A DNA stretch of 64,000 nt from Streptomyces bicolor (lineage in GTDB: Bacteria > Actinomycetota > Actinomycetes > Streptomycetales > Streptomycetaceae). The translations under genes were made by a program, and so were the position numbers. The notes beneath the pieces are model-generated. The model did no database searches, had not been told where the DNA came from, and saw only the letters and a list, made by a program, of their open reading frames with translations. Each line of letters opens with the position of its first letter. The stretch's first letter is position 1. The stretch covers positions 124,001-188,000 of the forward strand of contig NZ_JOFS01000008.1 in NCBI RefSeq assembly GCF_000719285.1, given 5' to 3'. Positions 42,716 to 52,413 of this stretch are shown here, in pieces.

Positions 42716-43675
42716 TCACTGGACGACCACGGGGCGGAAGCGGCGGCGGTACTCGACCGGGGCCGTCCCGAGGCTTTTGACGAAGGCGCGCCGCATGGCC
42801 TCGGGGGTGCCGTAGCCACAGGCGCGGGAGATCTCCTCGACGCCGTCGCGCGTGTCCTCCAGGAGGCGGCGGGCGTGTTCGAGGCGGACCCGGTCGACGT
42901 ACCGGCCCGGAGTCATGCCGGTCTCGTGCTGGAACGCGCGGGCGAAGTGGCGCGGGGACAGGCTCGCGCGGGCGGCCAGCGCCTCGACCGTGAGGTCGGC
43001 GTCGGGGTGTTCGGTGATCCAGCGCTGGACCTCCCTGAGGGGCTCGCGGCGCGCGGTCTGGGCGGCGAGCTGGGCGCTGAACTGGGCCTGGTTTCCGGGC
43101 CGGCGCAGGAAGACGACCAGGTGGCGGGCGATGCCGAGGGCGACGTCCCGGCCCAGGTCCTCCTCGACGAGGGCGAGGGCGAGGTCGATGCCCGAGGTCA
43201 CGCCGGCGGAAGTGGCGACATGTCCGTCGCGTACGTAGATCGGGTCCGGGTCGACGTCGACGGCCGGGTGGTCGCGGGCGAGCTTGTCGCAGTACGCCCA
43301 GTGGGTCGTGGCCCGGCGACCGTCGAGCAGACCCGCCTCGGCGAGCAGGATCGCACCGGTGCAGACGGAGACCAGGCGCTCGGCACGGGGGCCGTGGCCA
43401 CGCAGCCAGTCGGTCAGGGCGGGTTGCGGGCAGCGGGTGCCCTTGCCGCCGGGGACGACGAGGGTGTGCGGGTCGGGAGCGTCGGCGAGGGCGTGATCCG
43501 GTACGACGGTGAGGCCGCCGGACGTGCGGACCGGACCGCCGTCCGGGGAAGCCGTGCGGATGCGATACGTGCCCGGCGTGTGCGTCTCGGCCCCCATGAA
43601 GACCTCCAACGGCCCGGTGACATCGAGGCTCTGCACGTCGTCGAAGAGCAGGAAGAGAACGGTTCGCGGCGCCAT
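42716..43675 (-). CDS. GlxA-family AraC-type regulator with DJ-1-like domain
   Basis: 319 residues from ATG at 43675. The N-terminal half is DJ-1/PfpI-like (LFLLFDDVQSLDVTGPLEVF, SVCTGAILLAEAGLLDG), and the C-terminal 110 residues are an AraC/XylS double helix-turn-helix (SLSPRHFARAFQHETGMTPGRY, ISRACGYGTPEAMRRAF). It likely controls the adjacent DJ-1 protein gene, with which it shares strand. Divergent from the SCO6745-family gene. Confidence 0.93.
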   Translation of the reverse strand: MAPRTVLFLLFDDVQSLDVTGPLEVFMGAETHTPGTYRIRTASPDGGPVRTSGGLTVVPDHALADAPDPHTLVVPGGKGTRCPQPALTDWLRGHGPRAERLVSVCTGAILLAEAGLLDGRRATTHWAYCDKLARDHPAVDVDPDPIYVRDGHVATSAGVTSGIDLALALVEEDLGRDVALGIARHLVVFLRRPGNQAQFSAQLAAQTARREPLREVQRWITEHPDADLTVEALAARASLSPRHFARAFQHETGMTPGRYVDRVRLEHARRLLEDTRDGVEEISRACGYGTPEAMRRAFVKSLGTAPVEYRRRFRPVVVQ

Positions 43676-43762
43676 GGCACCGATTCTTCGTGTGCCGTCC
43701 GGACAGCCGCAATGACGTGTCCCCCACCTTTCCTGCCATGCTTCACGCGCGCGTGGAGGGCG

Positions 43763-43778
43763 TACCAAGCGGTTGGTA
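43763..43778. promoter_or_regulatory. Palindromic operator TACCAA-GCGG-TTGGTA
   Basis: Perfect 6-bp inverted repeat 11 nt before the start of the SCO6745-family gene, in the 114-nt divergent region shared with the GlxA regulator. The sequence looks like TetR- or MarR-type operators of the ACCAA/TTGGT class. GlxA, or an unlinked regulator, may act here. Confidence 0.6.
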
Positions 43779-43789
43779 ATCTCCGGGCC

Positions 43790-44659
43790 ATGACTACTGC
43801 CGCCCTTGAGTCCCGTGCCGGCCGACGCTGCCAGAGCGTGTTGAACACCCTGCACGCGACGTCCTACTTCGCCCCGGAGCTGGGCACGGAACTCGCCGCA
43901 CTCGGCGTCACCCATCCCAGGGCCGTCAACTTCGCGGTGCGGGCGGCCGCGCTGGGGCCGGTCGGTGCGGGTGCGGTGACGGCGACGTTCTACAACTACA
44001 AGCACGACCTGGTGGCCCGGCACATACCCGCGGTCTGGGCGATCGCCTCCCCCGAGGACGTACTGGCGGCACGCGCGCGTGCGGTCGACGCGACGCTGCG
44101 GCGGCTGCTCGGCGAGGAGGCGGTGACCTCTGCGGAGATGGCGGAGGCCGCACGGCTCGCGCTGCGCGCCACCAAGGCCTGTTCCCGCAGCGCGCGGCCC
44201 CTGTACTCGGCGCACGCGGACCTGCCGGTCCCCGAGGAACCGCACCTCGCCTGCTTCCACGCCGCCACCCTGCTGCGCGAGCACCGGGGTGACGGCCATC
44301 TCGCCGTACTCATGGCGGCGGGGCTCGACGGCCTGGAGGCGGTGGTGACCCACACCGCGACCGGCAAGGGCATGACGCCGAAGTGGGTGTGCGCCACGCG
44401 TGGCTGGACTCAGGAGGACTGGGACGCGGCGTCCGCACGACTGCGCGAGCGGGGGCTTCTCGACGGCGCGGGCGAGCTGACGCCGGACGGGGTCGCCCTG
44501 CGCCAGGAGATCGAGTCCGAGACGGACCGCCTCGACCGGGCACCGTACGAGCACTTGGGGGCGGAGGGAGTGGCACGCCTGACGGAGCTCGGCGCGGGGT
44601 TCGCGCGGGCGGCCGCGATGGCGGGGGCGTTTCCGGCGGATCTGATCGGCAAGGGCTGA
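43790..44659 (+). CDS. SCO6745-family protein, function unknown
   Basis: 289 residues, mostly helical: RAGRRCQSVLNTLHATSYFAPELGTELAALG at the start, AVTATFYNYKHDLVARHIPAVW, and a C-terminal KWVCATRGWTQEDWDAASARLRERGLLDGAG that looks like a winged-helix segment. No known catalytic motif. The family is named after its S. coelicolor representative and is mainly actinobacterial. Divergent from the GlxA gene; the palindrome at 43763 may control it. Confidence 0.8.
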   Translation: MTTAALESRAGRRCQSVLNTLHATSYFAPELGTELAALGVTHPRAVNFAVRAAALGPVGAGAVTATFYNYKHDLVARHIPAVWAIASPEDVLAARARAVDATLRRLLGEEAVTSAEMAEAARLALRATKACSRSARPLYSAHADLPVPEEPHLACFHAATLLREHRGDGHLAVLMAAGLDGLEAVVTHTATGKGMTPKWVCATRGWTQEDWDAASARLRERGLLDGAGELTPDGVALRQEIESETDRLDRAPYEHLGAEGVARLTELGAGFARAAAMAGAFPADLIGKG

Positions 44660-44766
44660 GCCGCACGCCGAACGCGCGCACAGGGCCCGTGCTGCATGGC
44701 GGGCCTCAGCCGCGGTACCCGGTCCTCGGCCGGCCATCGGGGCCGGGAAAGGACAGGTGAACCACC

Positions 44767-44898
44767 GTGCTTCGAGCGATCGCAGATGTTCTGCGCCAGA
44801 TAGGCGGCGCCATCGCCACCGTCGTGACCTTGCCGTTCCGGGCCCTCGCGCGGCTCTTCGGGGGCGCTTCCGGCAGCACACGCAGCCGCAGGGTCTGA
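44767..44898 (+). CDS. LPFR-motif small protein (43 residues)
   Basis: GTG start with AGGTGA 6 nt upstream. The product contains IGGAIATVVTLPFRALARLF, a short hydrophobic helix followed by the LPFR motif and a basic tail (GGASGSTRSRRV). NCBI names a Streptomyces family of such small proteins after the LPFR motif (from memory). Function unknown; the helix suggests membrane association. It stands between the SCO6745-family gene and tex and is too short for routine gene finding. Confidence 0.8.
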   Translation: MLRAIADVLRQIGGAIATVVTLPFRALARLFGGASGSTRSRRV

Positions 44899-45001
44899 TT
44901 CCGACCCGCCGCGACCGGCCGCGTTGCCGCCCTGATCCCCGGTTGTCGGTGTCACCTGCCACAATTGCCGCGCAACCTCAGTGAGAAAGCGGGACGGGAT
45001 C

Positions 45002-47377
45002 GTGACGACACCCCTCGTAGGGTCCATCGAAGGCAGGATCGCCGCGGAGCTCGGCGTACGGGAGCGGCAGGTGAAGGCTGCCGTGGAGCTGCTCGACGGC
45101 GGTTCGACGGTGCCTTTCATCGCCCGCTACCGCAAGGAAGCGACCGAGATGCTCGACGACGCGCAGTTGCGCACGATCGAGGAACGGCTGCGCTATCTGC
45201 GGGAGCTGGAGGAGCGGCGGACGGCGATCCTCGACTCGGTGCGCGAGCAGGGCAAGCTGACCGAGGAGCTGGAGGCGCAGATCCGCGGCGCCGAGACCAA
45301 GGCGCGGCTGGAGGACATCTACCTGCCGTACAAGCCCAAGCGCAGGACGAAGGCGCAGATCGCCCGCGAGGCCGGTCTCGAGCCGCTCGCCGAGGGGCTG
45401 CTCGGCGACCCGAGCGTCGAGCCCCTCGCCGCTGCCGCCGCCTTCGTCGACGCCGACAAGGGCGTGGCCGATCCGCAGGCCGCGCTGGACGGCGCCCGCG
45501 CGATCCTCACCGAGCGGTTCTCGGAGGACGCCGACCTGATCGGCGAGCTGCGCGAGCGCATGTGGGTGCGCGGGCGGCTGGCCGCCAAGGTGCGGGAGGG
45601 CAAGGAGGAGGCGGGCGCGAAGTTCGCCGACTACTTCGACTTCGCCGAGCCGTTCACGGAGCTTCCCTCGCACCGCATCCTGGCGATGCTCCGCGGCGAG
45701 AAGGAGGAGGTCCTCGACCTCGTCCTGGAGCCGGAGGAGCCCACGGACGGTCCCTCCTCGTACGAGGGGATCGTCGCCGGCAGGTTCGGGATCACCGACC
45801 GCGGCCGTCCCGCCGACAAGTGGCTGACGGACACGGTCCGCTGGGCCTGGCGCACCCGCATCCTCGTCCACCTCGGCATCGACCTGCGGCTGCGCCTGCG
45901 CACGGCCGCCGAGGACGAGGCCGTGGGCGTCTTCGCGGCCAACCTCCGCGACCTGCTGCTCGCCGCCCCGGCCGGCACGCGCGCGACGCTGGGCCTGGAC
46001 CCGGGTTTCCGTACGGGCGTGAAGGTGGCCGTGGTCGACGCGACCGGCAAGGTCGTCGCGACCGACGTCATCTACCCGCACGTCCCGGCGAACAAGTGGG
46101 ACGAGGCGATCGCCAAGCTGGCCCGGCTGGCGAAGGAGCACGCGGTGGAGCTGGTCGCGATCGGCAACGGCACCGCCTCCCGCGAGACCGACAAGCTCGC
46201 CGGTGAACTCATCACCAAGCACCCCGAGTTGAAGCTCACCAAGGTGATGGTGTCCGAGGCCGGCGCCTCGGTGTACTCGGCCTCGGCGTTCGCCTCGCAG
46301 GAGCTGCCCGACATGGACGTGTCGCTGCGCGGCGCGGTGTCGATCGCCCGCCGCCTGCAGGACCCGCTGGCCGAGCTGGTGAAGATCGACCCGAAGTCGA
46401 TCGGCGTCGGCCAGTACCAGCACGACCTGTCCGAGGTGAAGCTGTCGCGCTCGCTGGACGCGGTGGTCGAGGACTGTGTGAACGGCGTGGGCGTGGACGT
46501 CAACACGGCGTCGGCGCCTCTGCTCGCCCGGGTCTCCGGCATCACCTCCGGGCTGGCCGAGAACATCGTGGCGCACCGGGACGCGAACGGCCCCTTCAAG
46601 TCGCGCACCCAGCTGAAGGGCGTGGCGCGGCTCGGCCCGAAGGCGTACGAGCAGTGCGCGGGCTTCCTGCGCATCCGCGGCGGCGACGACCCGCTGGACG
46701 CCTCCAGCGTGCACCCCGAGGCGTACCCGGTCGTCCGGCGCATGGTGAAGACCTCCGGCCAGGAGGTGGCCTCGCTCATCGGCAACACGGGCGTGCTGCG
46801 GTCGCTGAAGCCGACCGACTTCGTGGACGAGACGTTCGGTCTGCCGACCGTGACGGACATCCTCAAGGAGCTGGAGAAGCCCGGGCGCGACCCGCGTCCC
46901 GCCTTCAGGACGGCCACCTTCAAGGAGGGCGTCGAGAAGATCTCCGACCTGTCGTCCGGGATGGTCCTGGAAGGCGTCGTGACGAACGTGGCGGCCTTCG
47001 GGGCATTCATCGACATCGGTGTCCACCAGGACGGTCTGGCGCACGTCTCCGCGCTGTCGAAGACGTTCGTCAAGGACCCCCGGGACGTGGTGAAGCCCGG
47101 TGACATCGTCAAGGTGAAGGTCCTCGACGTCGACATCCCGCGCAAGCGGATCTCCCTGACGCTGCGGCTCGACGACGAGGCGGCCCCGCAGGGGCAGCAG
47201 CAGGGCGGGGGCGGCGGCGAGCGCCGGCAGCGGGGCGGGCGTCCGCCTCAGCAGCGACAGGGACGCGGCGGCGGTGGCGGCGGTGGCTCGCGCCAGGCGC
47301 CTCCCCCGGCCAACAGCGCGATGGCGGACGCACTGCGCCGCGCGGGTCTGCTCGACCCGAAGCAGGGCAAGCGCTGA
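45002..47377 (+). CDS. tex: Tex-family RNA-binding transcription accessory protein
   Basis: 791 residues from GTG at 45002 (GGGA just upstream; a GTG at 44981 would add 7). The Tex N-terminal domain carries [15 protein letters not shown]. The YqgF-like RNase H fold starts [17 protein letters not shown], a helix-hairpin-helix follows with [16 protein letters not shown], and the S1 domain is [22 protein letters not shown] Gly/Arg/Gln-rich tail ([12 protein letters not shown]) follows and may add RNA binding. Tex proteins act in transcription/translation under stress; not essential in most species. Confidence 0.96.
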   Translation: MTTPLVGSIEGRIAAELGVRERQVKAAVELLDGGSTVPFIARYRKEATEMLDDAQLRTIEERLRYLRELEERRTAILDSVREQGKLTEELEAQIRGAETKARLEDIYLPYKPKRRTKAQIAREAGLEPLAEGLLGDPSVEPLAAAAAFVDADKGVADPQAALDGARAILTERFSEDADLIGELRERMWVRGRLAAKVREGKEEAGAKFADYFDFAEPFTELPSHRILAMLRGEKEEVLDLVLEPEEPTDGPSSYEGIVAGRFGITDRGRPADKWLTDTVRWAWRTRILVHLGIDLRLRLRTAAEDEAVGVFAANLRDLLLAAPAGTRATLGLDPGFRTGVKVAVVDATGKVVATDVIYPHVPANKWDEAIAKLARLAKEHAVELVAIGNGTASRETDKLAGELITKHPELKLTKVMVSEAGASVYSASAFASQELPDMDVSLRGAVSIARRLQDPLAELVKIDPKSIGVGQYQHDLSEVKLSRSLDAVVEDCVNGVGVDVNTASAPLLARVSGITSGLAENIVAHRDANGPFKSRTQLKGVARLGPKAYEQCAGFLRIRGGDDPLDASSVHPEAYPVVRRMVKTSGQEVASLIGNTGVLRSLKPTDFVDETFGLPTVTDILKELEKPGRDPRPAFRTATFKEGVEKISDLSSGMVLEGVVTNVAAFGAFIDIGVHQDGLAHVSALSKTFVKDPRDVVKPGDIVKVKVLDVDIPRKRISLTLRLDDEAAPQGQQQGGGGGERRQRGGRPPQQRQGRGGGGGGGSRQAPPPANSAMADALRRAGLLDPKQGKR

Positions 47378-47403
47378 GCCGACGTAGGCGAGGCAAGCGC
47401 TGA
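47366..47403 (+). repeat. Short direct repeat across the tex stop codon
   Basis: GGCAAGCGCTGA, containing the last two codons and stop of tex, is repeated exactly 26 nt further on (47392-47403). Confidence 0.8.
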
Positions 47404-47526
47404 ACGGAGTAACGCCGGTCAAGCACGGAGCCGGAATACGTCGGGCATGCGCCGACGCGACACGCGGGCCCGGCCTCTCCGGATACACATGGAGGGTTCG
47501 GGCCGGTTCGCCCGTAGGGTGACGAC

Positions 47527-48084
47527 ATGGCGACGTCACGTGTCATCACCTGGGAGGTGTCCGCGAGCAACGGCCTGGAGACCGCATGGGCCGAGCTCGG
47601 CGCCGACGCCCTGCGGACCCGCGGCCGGGCGGTCGGGACATCGCCACAGCCGTACTGGATCTCGTACGAACTCGACACGGCCGACGGCTTCGTGACGCGT
47701 CGGCTGCGGGTCACCGCCGAGTCCGCGGACGGCGTGCGCACGCTCGAGCTACGGCATGACGGTGCGGGCCGGTGGACGGCGAACGGTGAGCGTCTGCCCG
47801 ACGTCGAGGGTGCCCTCGACTGCGACCTGGGCCTGTGCCCCCTCACCAACACCATGCCGGTGCTGCGGCATGGACTCCATCTGTCGCCGGGGGAGCGGAA
47901 GTTCCTGATGGCGTGGGTGTCGGTGCCGGACCTGACGGTGCTGCCGTCGCGGCAGACCTACACGCACCTGGGGCAGGGCCGTGTTCGCTTCGTCTCCGGC
48001 GACTTCCGCAGCGACATCACCTTCGACGGCGACGGATTCGTCATGGACTACCCGGGGATGGCGACGCGGTTCGGCCGATCCTGA
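47527..48084 (+). CDS. Putative glycolipid-binding domain protein
   Basis: 185 residues, no signal peptide. The text VITWEVSASNGLETAWAELG, PYWISYELDTADGFVTRRL and RFVSGDFRSDITFDGDGFVMDYPG matches the putative glycolipid-binding family (PF06475), a beta-rich lipocalin-like fold. The function is inferred from the family name only. It is followed by an unrelated secreted serine hydrolase. Confidence 0.82.
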   Translation: MATSRVITWEVSASNGLETAWAELGADALRTRGRAVGTSPQPYWISYELDTADGFVTRRLRVTAESADGVRTLELRHDGAGRWTANGERLPDVEGALDCDLGLCPLTNTMPVLRHGLHLSPGERKFLMAWVSVPDLTVLPSRQTYTHLGQGRVRFVSGDFRSDITFDGDGFVMDYPGMATRFGRS

Positions 48085-48190
48085 GGGCGCGGCCTTGGGC
48101 CATGTGCAGTAGCGGGCGCGGCTGCCGGGATCCGGGCGGGAATGGCTGGACGGACCACTAGTGTGCCCGCCGCCCGCCCAGGGAGAGCCG

Positions 48191-49387
48191 ATGCCGACCC
48201 CCGTACCGCCTCGCCGCCGTTCGCCACTCGGCCCCCGCCTCGCGGCGGCGTCCCTCATCACCGTCTGTCTGGTGCTGCTGTCCTCTGTCGGAGCGGGCGC
48301 CGCCCAGCGGCCCGGACCGCACCCTCACGACACGCTCCAGCAGCAGCTGGACGACCTGGTCCGCACGCCGGGCGGCCCGCCCGGCGCCATCGCCGTCCTC
48401 CGCGACGGCCGGGGCAGCCGGGTCGTCCGGGCCGGCGTCGCGAACCTGGCCACCGGGCGCAGACCCGAAGCCGGAGACCACATGCGCATCGCCAGTGCGG
48501 CCAAGGCGTTCAGCGGCGCGGTGGCGTTGTCCCTCGTCGACCGCCGCTACCTGCGTCTCGACGACACCGTGCGTGAACGGCTGCCGCGCCTGCCCCGGGC
48601 CTGGGGCTCCGTGACGCTGCGCCAGTTGCTGAACCACACCAGTGGCCTGCCCGACTACTCGCGCGCCCCGGCGTTCGCGCGGACCCTGCAGGCGAATCCC
48701 CGGCACCGCTTCGACTCCCGCCGGCTGCTCGACTACGTCGCCGACCGGCCGCTGCTGTTCCGGCCCGGCACCCGCTACCAGTACTCCAACTCGGACAACA
48801 TCGCCGTCGCCCTGATGGCGGAGGCGGCGACCGGCGTCCGATACGAACGGCTCCTGGACGAGCTGGTGTACCGGCCACTGGGACTGTTCCGCACCAGCCT
48901 GCCGCAGGGCCATCTGATGCCGGTGCCCTACCTGCACGGCTACGACGTGAGCCCGCCCGCGCCGCCGGAGGACGTGAGCGAGGTCCTCGGCATGTCCGGG
49001 GTCTGGGCGTCGGGCGGCGTCGTCTCCACGCCCATCGACATGACGCGCTTCGTCCGCGGCTACGTCGGCGGCCGGCTGTACGGCCACCATCTCGTGCGGG
49101 AGCAGCGCCGCTGGATTCCCGGGGCGGCGTCCGAGCCCGCCGGGCCGGGCCGCAACGACGCGGGCCTCGCCCTCTTCCGGTACACGACCCGGTGCGGTGT
49201 GGTGCTGGGGCACACCGGCAACACGCTCGGCTACACGCAGCTGATCGCCGCCACGCCGGACGGGCGCCGGTCGCTGACGTTCTCGGTGACCACCCAGATC
49301 ACCGAGGCCATGAATGCCGATCTGCTGCGGAAGCTGCGCGCCGTGCAGGAGAACTTCGTCTGCGCGCTGCTGCGCCGCGGGCACTGA
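48191..49387 (+). CDS. Secreted serine hydrolase of the beta-lactamase/DD-peptidase fold
   Basis: 398 residues from ATG at 48191 (GGGAGAG 5 nt upstream; the frame begins at 48161). A signal peptide runs RRRSPLGPRLAAASLITVCLVLLSS to GAGAAQR. Class-C beta-lactamase fold motifs: SAAK (IASAAKAFSG), YSN in RYQYSNSDNIA and the HTG triad in VLGHTGNTLGY. It should act outside the cell as a D-alanyl-D-alanine peptidase or esterase. One extra Cys near the C-terminus (RCGVVLG and FVCALL) could form a disulphide. Confidence 0.92.
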   Translation: MPTPVPPRRRSPLGPRLAAASLITVCLVLLSSVGAGAAQRPGPHPHDTLQQQLDDLVRTPGGPPGAIAVLRDGRGSRVVRAGVANLATGRRPEAGDHMRIASAAKAFSGAVALSLVDRRYLRLDDTVRERLPRLPRAWGSVTLRQLLNHTSGLPDYSRAPAFARTLQANPRHRFDSRRLLDYVADRPLLFRPGTRYQYSNSDNIAVALMAEAATGVRYERLLDELVYRPLGLFRTSLPQGHLMPVPYLHGYDVSPPAPPEDVSEVLGMSGVWASGGVVSTPIDMTRFVRGYVGGRLYGHHLVREQRRWIPGAASEPAGPGRNDAGLALFRYTTRCGVVLGHTGNTLGYTQLIAATPDGRRSLTFSVTTQITEAMNADLLRKLRAVQENFVCALLRRGH

Positions 49388-49444
49388 CGCACGCGCCCTG
49401 GCGTTCGGCAACTCGGCGTCCGAACTCCTCGGCGTTCGGCCACC

Positions 49445-51085
49445 TCAGCGCTCCGTCACCTTGCCGTCGGCGACCTCCAGGCGGCGGGTGACGTGGACCG
49501 CGTCGAGCATGCGCCGGTCGTGGGTGACCAGGAGCAGCGTGCCCTCGTAGGCGTCCAGGGCCGACTCCAGTTGCTCGATGGCAGGCAGGTCGAGGTGGTT
49601 GGTGGGCTCGTCCAGGACCAGCAGGTTGACGCCCCGGCCCTGGAGGAGGGCGAGGGCGGCGCGGGTGCGTTCGCCCGGGGAGAGGGTGGCCGCCGAGCGC
49701 AGGACGTGGTCGGTCTTCAGCCCGAACTTGGCCAGGAGGGTGCGTACTTCGACCGGTTCGGTGTCCGGGACCGCGGCGCAGAAGGCGTCCAGTAGCGACT
49801 CCTCGCCGTGGAACAGCTTGCGGGCCTGGTCGACCTCGCCGACCAGGACGCCGGAGCCGAGCGTCGCCTGGCCCGCCGTCAGGGGGATACGGCCCAGCAG
49901 GGCGCCCAGCAGCGTCGACTTGCCCGCGCCGTTCGCGCCGGTGACCGCCACCCGGTCCGCCCAGTCGATCTGCAGGGACACCGGGCCGAGGGTGAAGTCG
50001 CCGCGGCCCACCTCGGCGTCCCGCAGGGTCGCCACCACCGCGCCCGAGCGGGGCGCCGACGCGATCTCCATGCGCAGCTCCCACTCCTTGCGCGGCTCCT
50101 CGACGACGTCCAGGCGCTCGATCATCCGCTGGGTCTGGCGGGCCTTCGCGGCCTGCTTCTCGCTGGCCTCGCTGCGGAACTTGCGGCCGATCTTGTCGTT
50201 GTCGTTGCCCGCCTTGCGCCGGGCGTTCTTGACGCCCTTGTCCATCCAGGAGCGCTGCATCTGGGCCCGGTCCTGGAGGGCGGCCTTCTTGTCGGCGTAC
50301 TCCTCGTAGTCGTCGCGGGCGTGTCGGCGGGCGACCTCGCGCTCCTCGAGGTAGGCCTCGTAGCCGCCGCCGTAGAGGTTGATCTGCCCCTGGGCGAGGT
50401 CGAGTTCGAGGACCTTGGTGACCGTGCGGGCGAGGAACTCGCGGTCGTGGCTGACGACGACCGTGCCGGCGCGCAGGCCGCTGACAAAGCGCTCCAGGCG
50501 CTCCAGGCCGTCGAGGTCGAGATCGTTCGTCGGCTCGTCCAGCAGGAAGACGTCGTAGCGGGACAACAGGAGCGAGGCCAGCCCCGCGCGGGCGGCCTGG
50601 CCACCCGACAGGGACGTCATCGGCTGGTCCAGGTCCACCGCCAGGCCCAGCGAGTCGGCGACCTCCTCCGCCCGCTCGTCGAGGTCGGCGCCGCCCAGGT
50701 CCAGCCAGCGCTCCAGGCTCGTGGCGTACGCGTCGTCCGCGCCCGGCGCCCCGTCGACGAGGGCCTGAGTCGCCTCGTCCATCGCGCGCTGGGCCTCGGC
50801 GACTCCGGTACGGCGGGCCAGGAACTGCCGTACGGTCTCGCCGACGCGCCGCTCCGGCTCCTGCGGAAGGTGACCGACGGTCGCGGCCGGCGGGGACAGC
50901 CGCAGCTCGCCCTCCTCCGGTGCGAGCAGCCCGGCGAGCAGCCGGAGCAGCGTGGACTTGCCCGCGCCGTTGGCCCCGACCAGGCCGATCACGTCTCCGG
51001 GCGCGACAACGAGATCGAGCCCACTGAACAGGGAACGGTCGCCATGACCGGCGGCGAGGTTCTTGACGACGAGGGTGGCAGTCAC
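49445..51085 (-). CDS. ABC-F family ATPase
   Basis: 546 residues from GTG at 51085. Two ABC ATPase domains with no membrane part: Walker A sites GANGAGKSTLLRLLAG and GANGAGKSTLLGALLG, signatures SLSGGQAARAGL and LSPGERTRAALAL, Walker B LLDEPTNDLDL and VLDEPTNHLDL. The linker (HARDDYEEYADKKAALQDR, KNARRKAGNDNDKIG) is the long charged ABC-F type. ABC-F proteins act on ribosomes; some protect against antibiotics. No drug genes are adjacent, so the role is unclear. Confidence 0.94.
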   Translation of the reverse strand: MTATLVVKNLAAGHGDRSLFSGLDLVVAPGDVIGLVGANGAGKSTLLRLLAGLLAPEEGELRLSPPAATVGHLPQEPERRVGETVRQFLARRTGVAEAQRAMDEATQALVDGAPGADDAYATSLERWLDLGGADLDERAEEVADSLGLAVDLDQPMTSLSGGQAARAGLASLLLSRYDVFLLDEPTNDLDLDGLERLERFVSGLRAGTVVVSHDREFLARTVTKVLELDLAQGQINLYGGGYEAYLEEREVARRHARDDYEEYADKKAALQDRAQMQRSWMDKGVKNARRKAGNDNDKIGRKFRSEASEKQAAKARQTQRMIERLDVVEEPRKEWELRMEIASAPRSGAVVATLRDAEVGRGDFTLGPVSLQIDWADRVAVTGANGAGKSTLLGALLGRIPLTAGQATLGSGVLVGEVDQARKLFHGEESLLDAFCAAVPDTEPVEVRTLLAKFGLKTDHVLRSAATLSPGERTRAALALLQGRGVNLLVLDEPTNHLDLPAIEQLESALDAYEGTLLLVTHDRRMLDAVHVTRRLEVADGKVTER

Positions 51086-51158
51086 AGGGGGCGATCCTAG
51101 TGGCCGGCACGCACGGAACGCGTCGGTGTTTTCCGGCGCGCAAGATCGCCAGGGAGGG

Positions 51159-51243
51159 CAACGCCCCTGAAGGGGGCGCGGGGCTGTGTCGATATGCGGC
51201 TCCGCCGCGTGGGCTCGACCAGCCACAACGCACCCGCAGACGA
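51159..51243 (+). repeat. Dispersed repeat, copy A
   Basis: An 85-bp element reading GCAACGCCCCTGAAGGGG... then GTCGATATGCGGCTCCGCC and ending ACCCGCAGACG. The reverse complement of 59157-59240 matches it with two single-base gaps and three substitutions. It contains two small hairpins (around CCCTGAAGGGG and GCGGCTCCGCCGC). It lies between the ABC-F start and the stop of the next gene, outside coding sequence. Confidence 0.9.
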
Positions 51244-51282
51244 CCGCCGAAACCCAGCGGCACCCACCTCGTCGCGGCACTC

Positions 51283-52308
51283 CTAGCGGAGCGCAACCGC
51301 CTCCACCAACACGCTCCCCGACGTCCGCGCCACCACGAACGACTCCCCCTTCACCGCCTTCGCGTCCAGCGCTATGCGATGGCGGCCCGCCTCCAGGATG
51401 CCGTCGAACACCTCGTGGGTGTGGGTGCGGTAGAGGCGGTCGAGGCGGTACGCGGTCAGGCGGACCCGGCAGGGTGAGGTGACCTCGATGCCCGCCTCGC
51501 CGTCGGCGGCCACCAGACGGGTCAGCCGGCGCTGTTCGACCGGGCTGCGGTCCAGGGCGTGTTCGATCTGCGCGACCAGCAACGGCACGATGGGCGCGAG
51601 GCCGTCGACGTAGGCCACGTCGACTCCGGCGTCCGCGAAGGTGCGGCGTACGGCGGCACGCTGCTCCTCGCCCACCGCGCGCCCGAAGGCGACGGCACCG
51701 TAGCCGCGCAGTTCGTCGGCGGGGACGCCGCCCACGTCATGGGTGATGTCCGCGCCGATCCCGATGGTGCGCAGAGCGGCGGCGAGCTTGGCGAGGAGGG
51801 CGACGCGGGCGCCGATGAGGAGCACCCGGCGGCGTGGCGCCTCGGTGTCGTGGTCGAGCAGGGAGCCGAGGGCCGCGCGGTAGTCGGCGCCCCGGAAGCG
51901 GAAGGGTCCGATGCCGTGGTAGCCGTTGAGCTCCAGGTCGGCGTGTTCGTCGGTCTGCCAGGCGAAGTCCCGCCAGATGTAGTCGTCGCCGTCCTTGTCG
52001 ATGACCGCGGTGACGGCGCCGCAGGCGAGGTCCGCGCACTCGGGGCAGCCGTAGATGACATACCGGCTGCCTGGAAGCGGGGCCTCCGCCTCCAGGAGCA
52101 GGCTGCGGACCTGTGCGGTGAAGATGGCGGGTGGGACGTCGGAGGCGAGTGGGGAGACGGCGTCGAGGTCGGAGAGCTGGAACAGCAGCGGGCGTCCGTC
52201 GACTATGAAGTCCACGAAGTCCCGGTGCACCTGGAAGTCACCGTTGGCGAGGACGCCACCGGCACGCATCGCCGGTGCCAGGCCGAAGGTCGCGTACTCG
52301 GCAGACAT
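51283..52308 (-). CDS. Protein of unknown function with a Rossmann-like C-terminal part
   Basis: 341 residues from ATG at 52308 (the frame begins at 52374 without a better signal). The N-terminal half has DFVDFIVDGRPLLFQLSD, YVIYGCPECADLACGAVTAV with a possible metal-binding CxxC-like CPEC, and WRDFAWQTDEHADLEL. Residues about 185-300 read RRVLLIGARVALLAKLAAAL and GADITHDVGGVPADEL, nucleotide-binding-like. Close Streptomyces relatives are labelled oxidoreductases, but I see no diagnostic catalytic motif. It stands alone on the minus strand. Confidence 0.7.
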   Translation of the reverse strand: MSAEYATFGLAPAMRAGGVLANGDFQVHRDFVDFIVDGRPLLFQLSDLDAVSPLASDVPPAIFTAQVRSLLLEAEAPLPGSRYVIYGCPECADLACGAVTAVIDKDGDDYIWRDFAWQTDEHADLELNGYHGIGPFRFRGADYRAALGSLLDHDTEAPRRRVLLIGARVALLAKLAAALRTIGIGADITHDVGGVPADELRGYGAVAFGRAVGEEQRAAVRRTFADAGVDVAYVDGLAPIVPLLVAQIEHALDRSPVEQRRLTRLVAADGEAGIEVTSPCRVRLTAYRLDRLYRTHTHEVFDGILEAGRHRIALDAKAVKGESFVVARTSGSVLVEAVALR

Positions 52309-52413
52309 GCTGTGAGTATCCCCAGGACGGGGCCGATATGAGCGCGGCATGACATATTCCGCTACGTCCGGCATGGGGGACGAACAGGTGGCCGAGGCCG
52401 TGCCTGCGCCGGT

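Noticed and set aside
44978..47539. 853-codon minus-strand frame opposite tex
   Set aside because: An antisense shadow of a well-recognised Tex protein.
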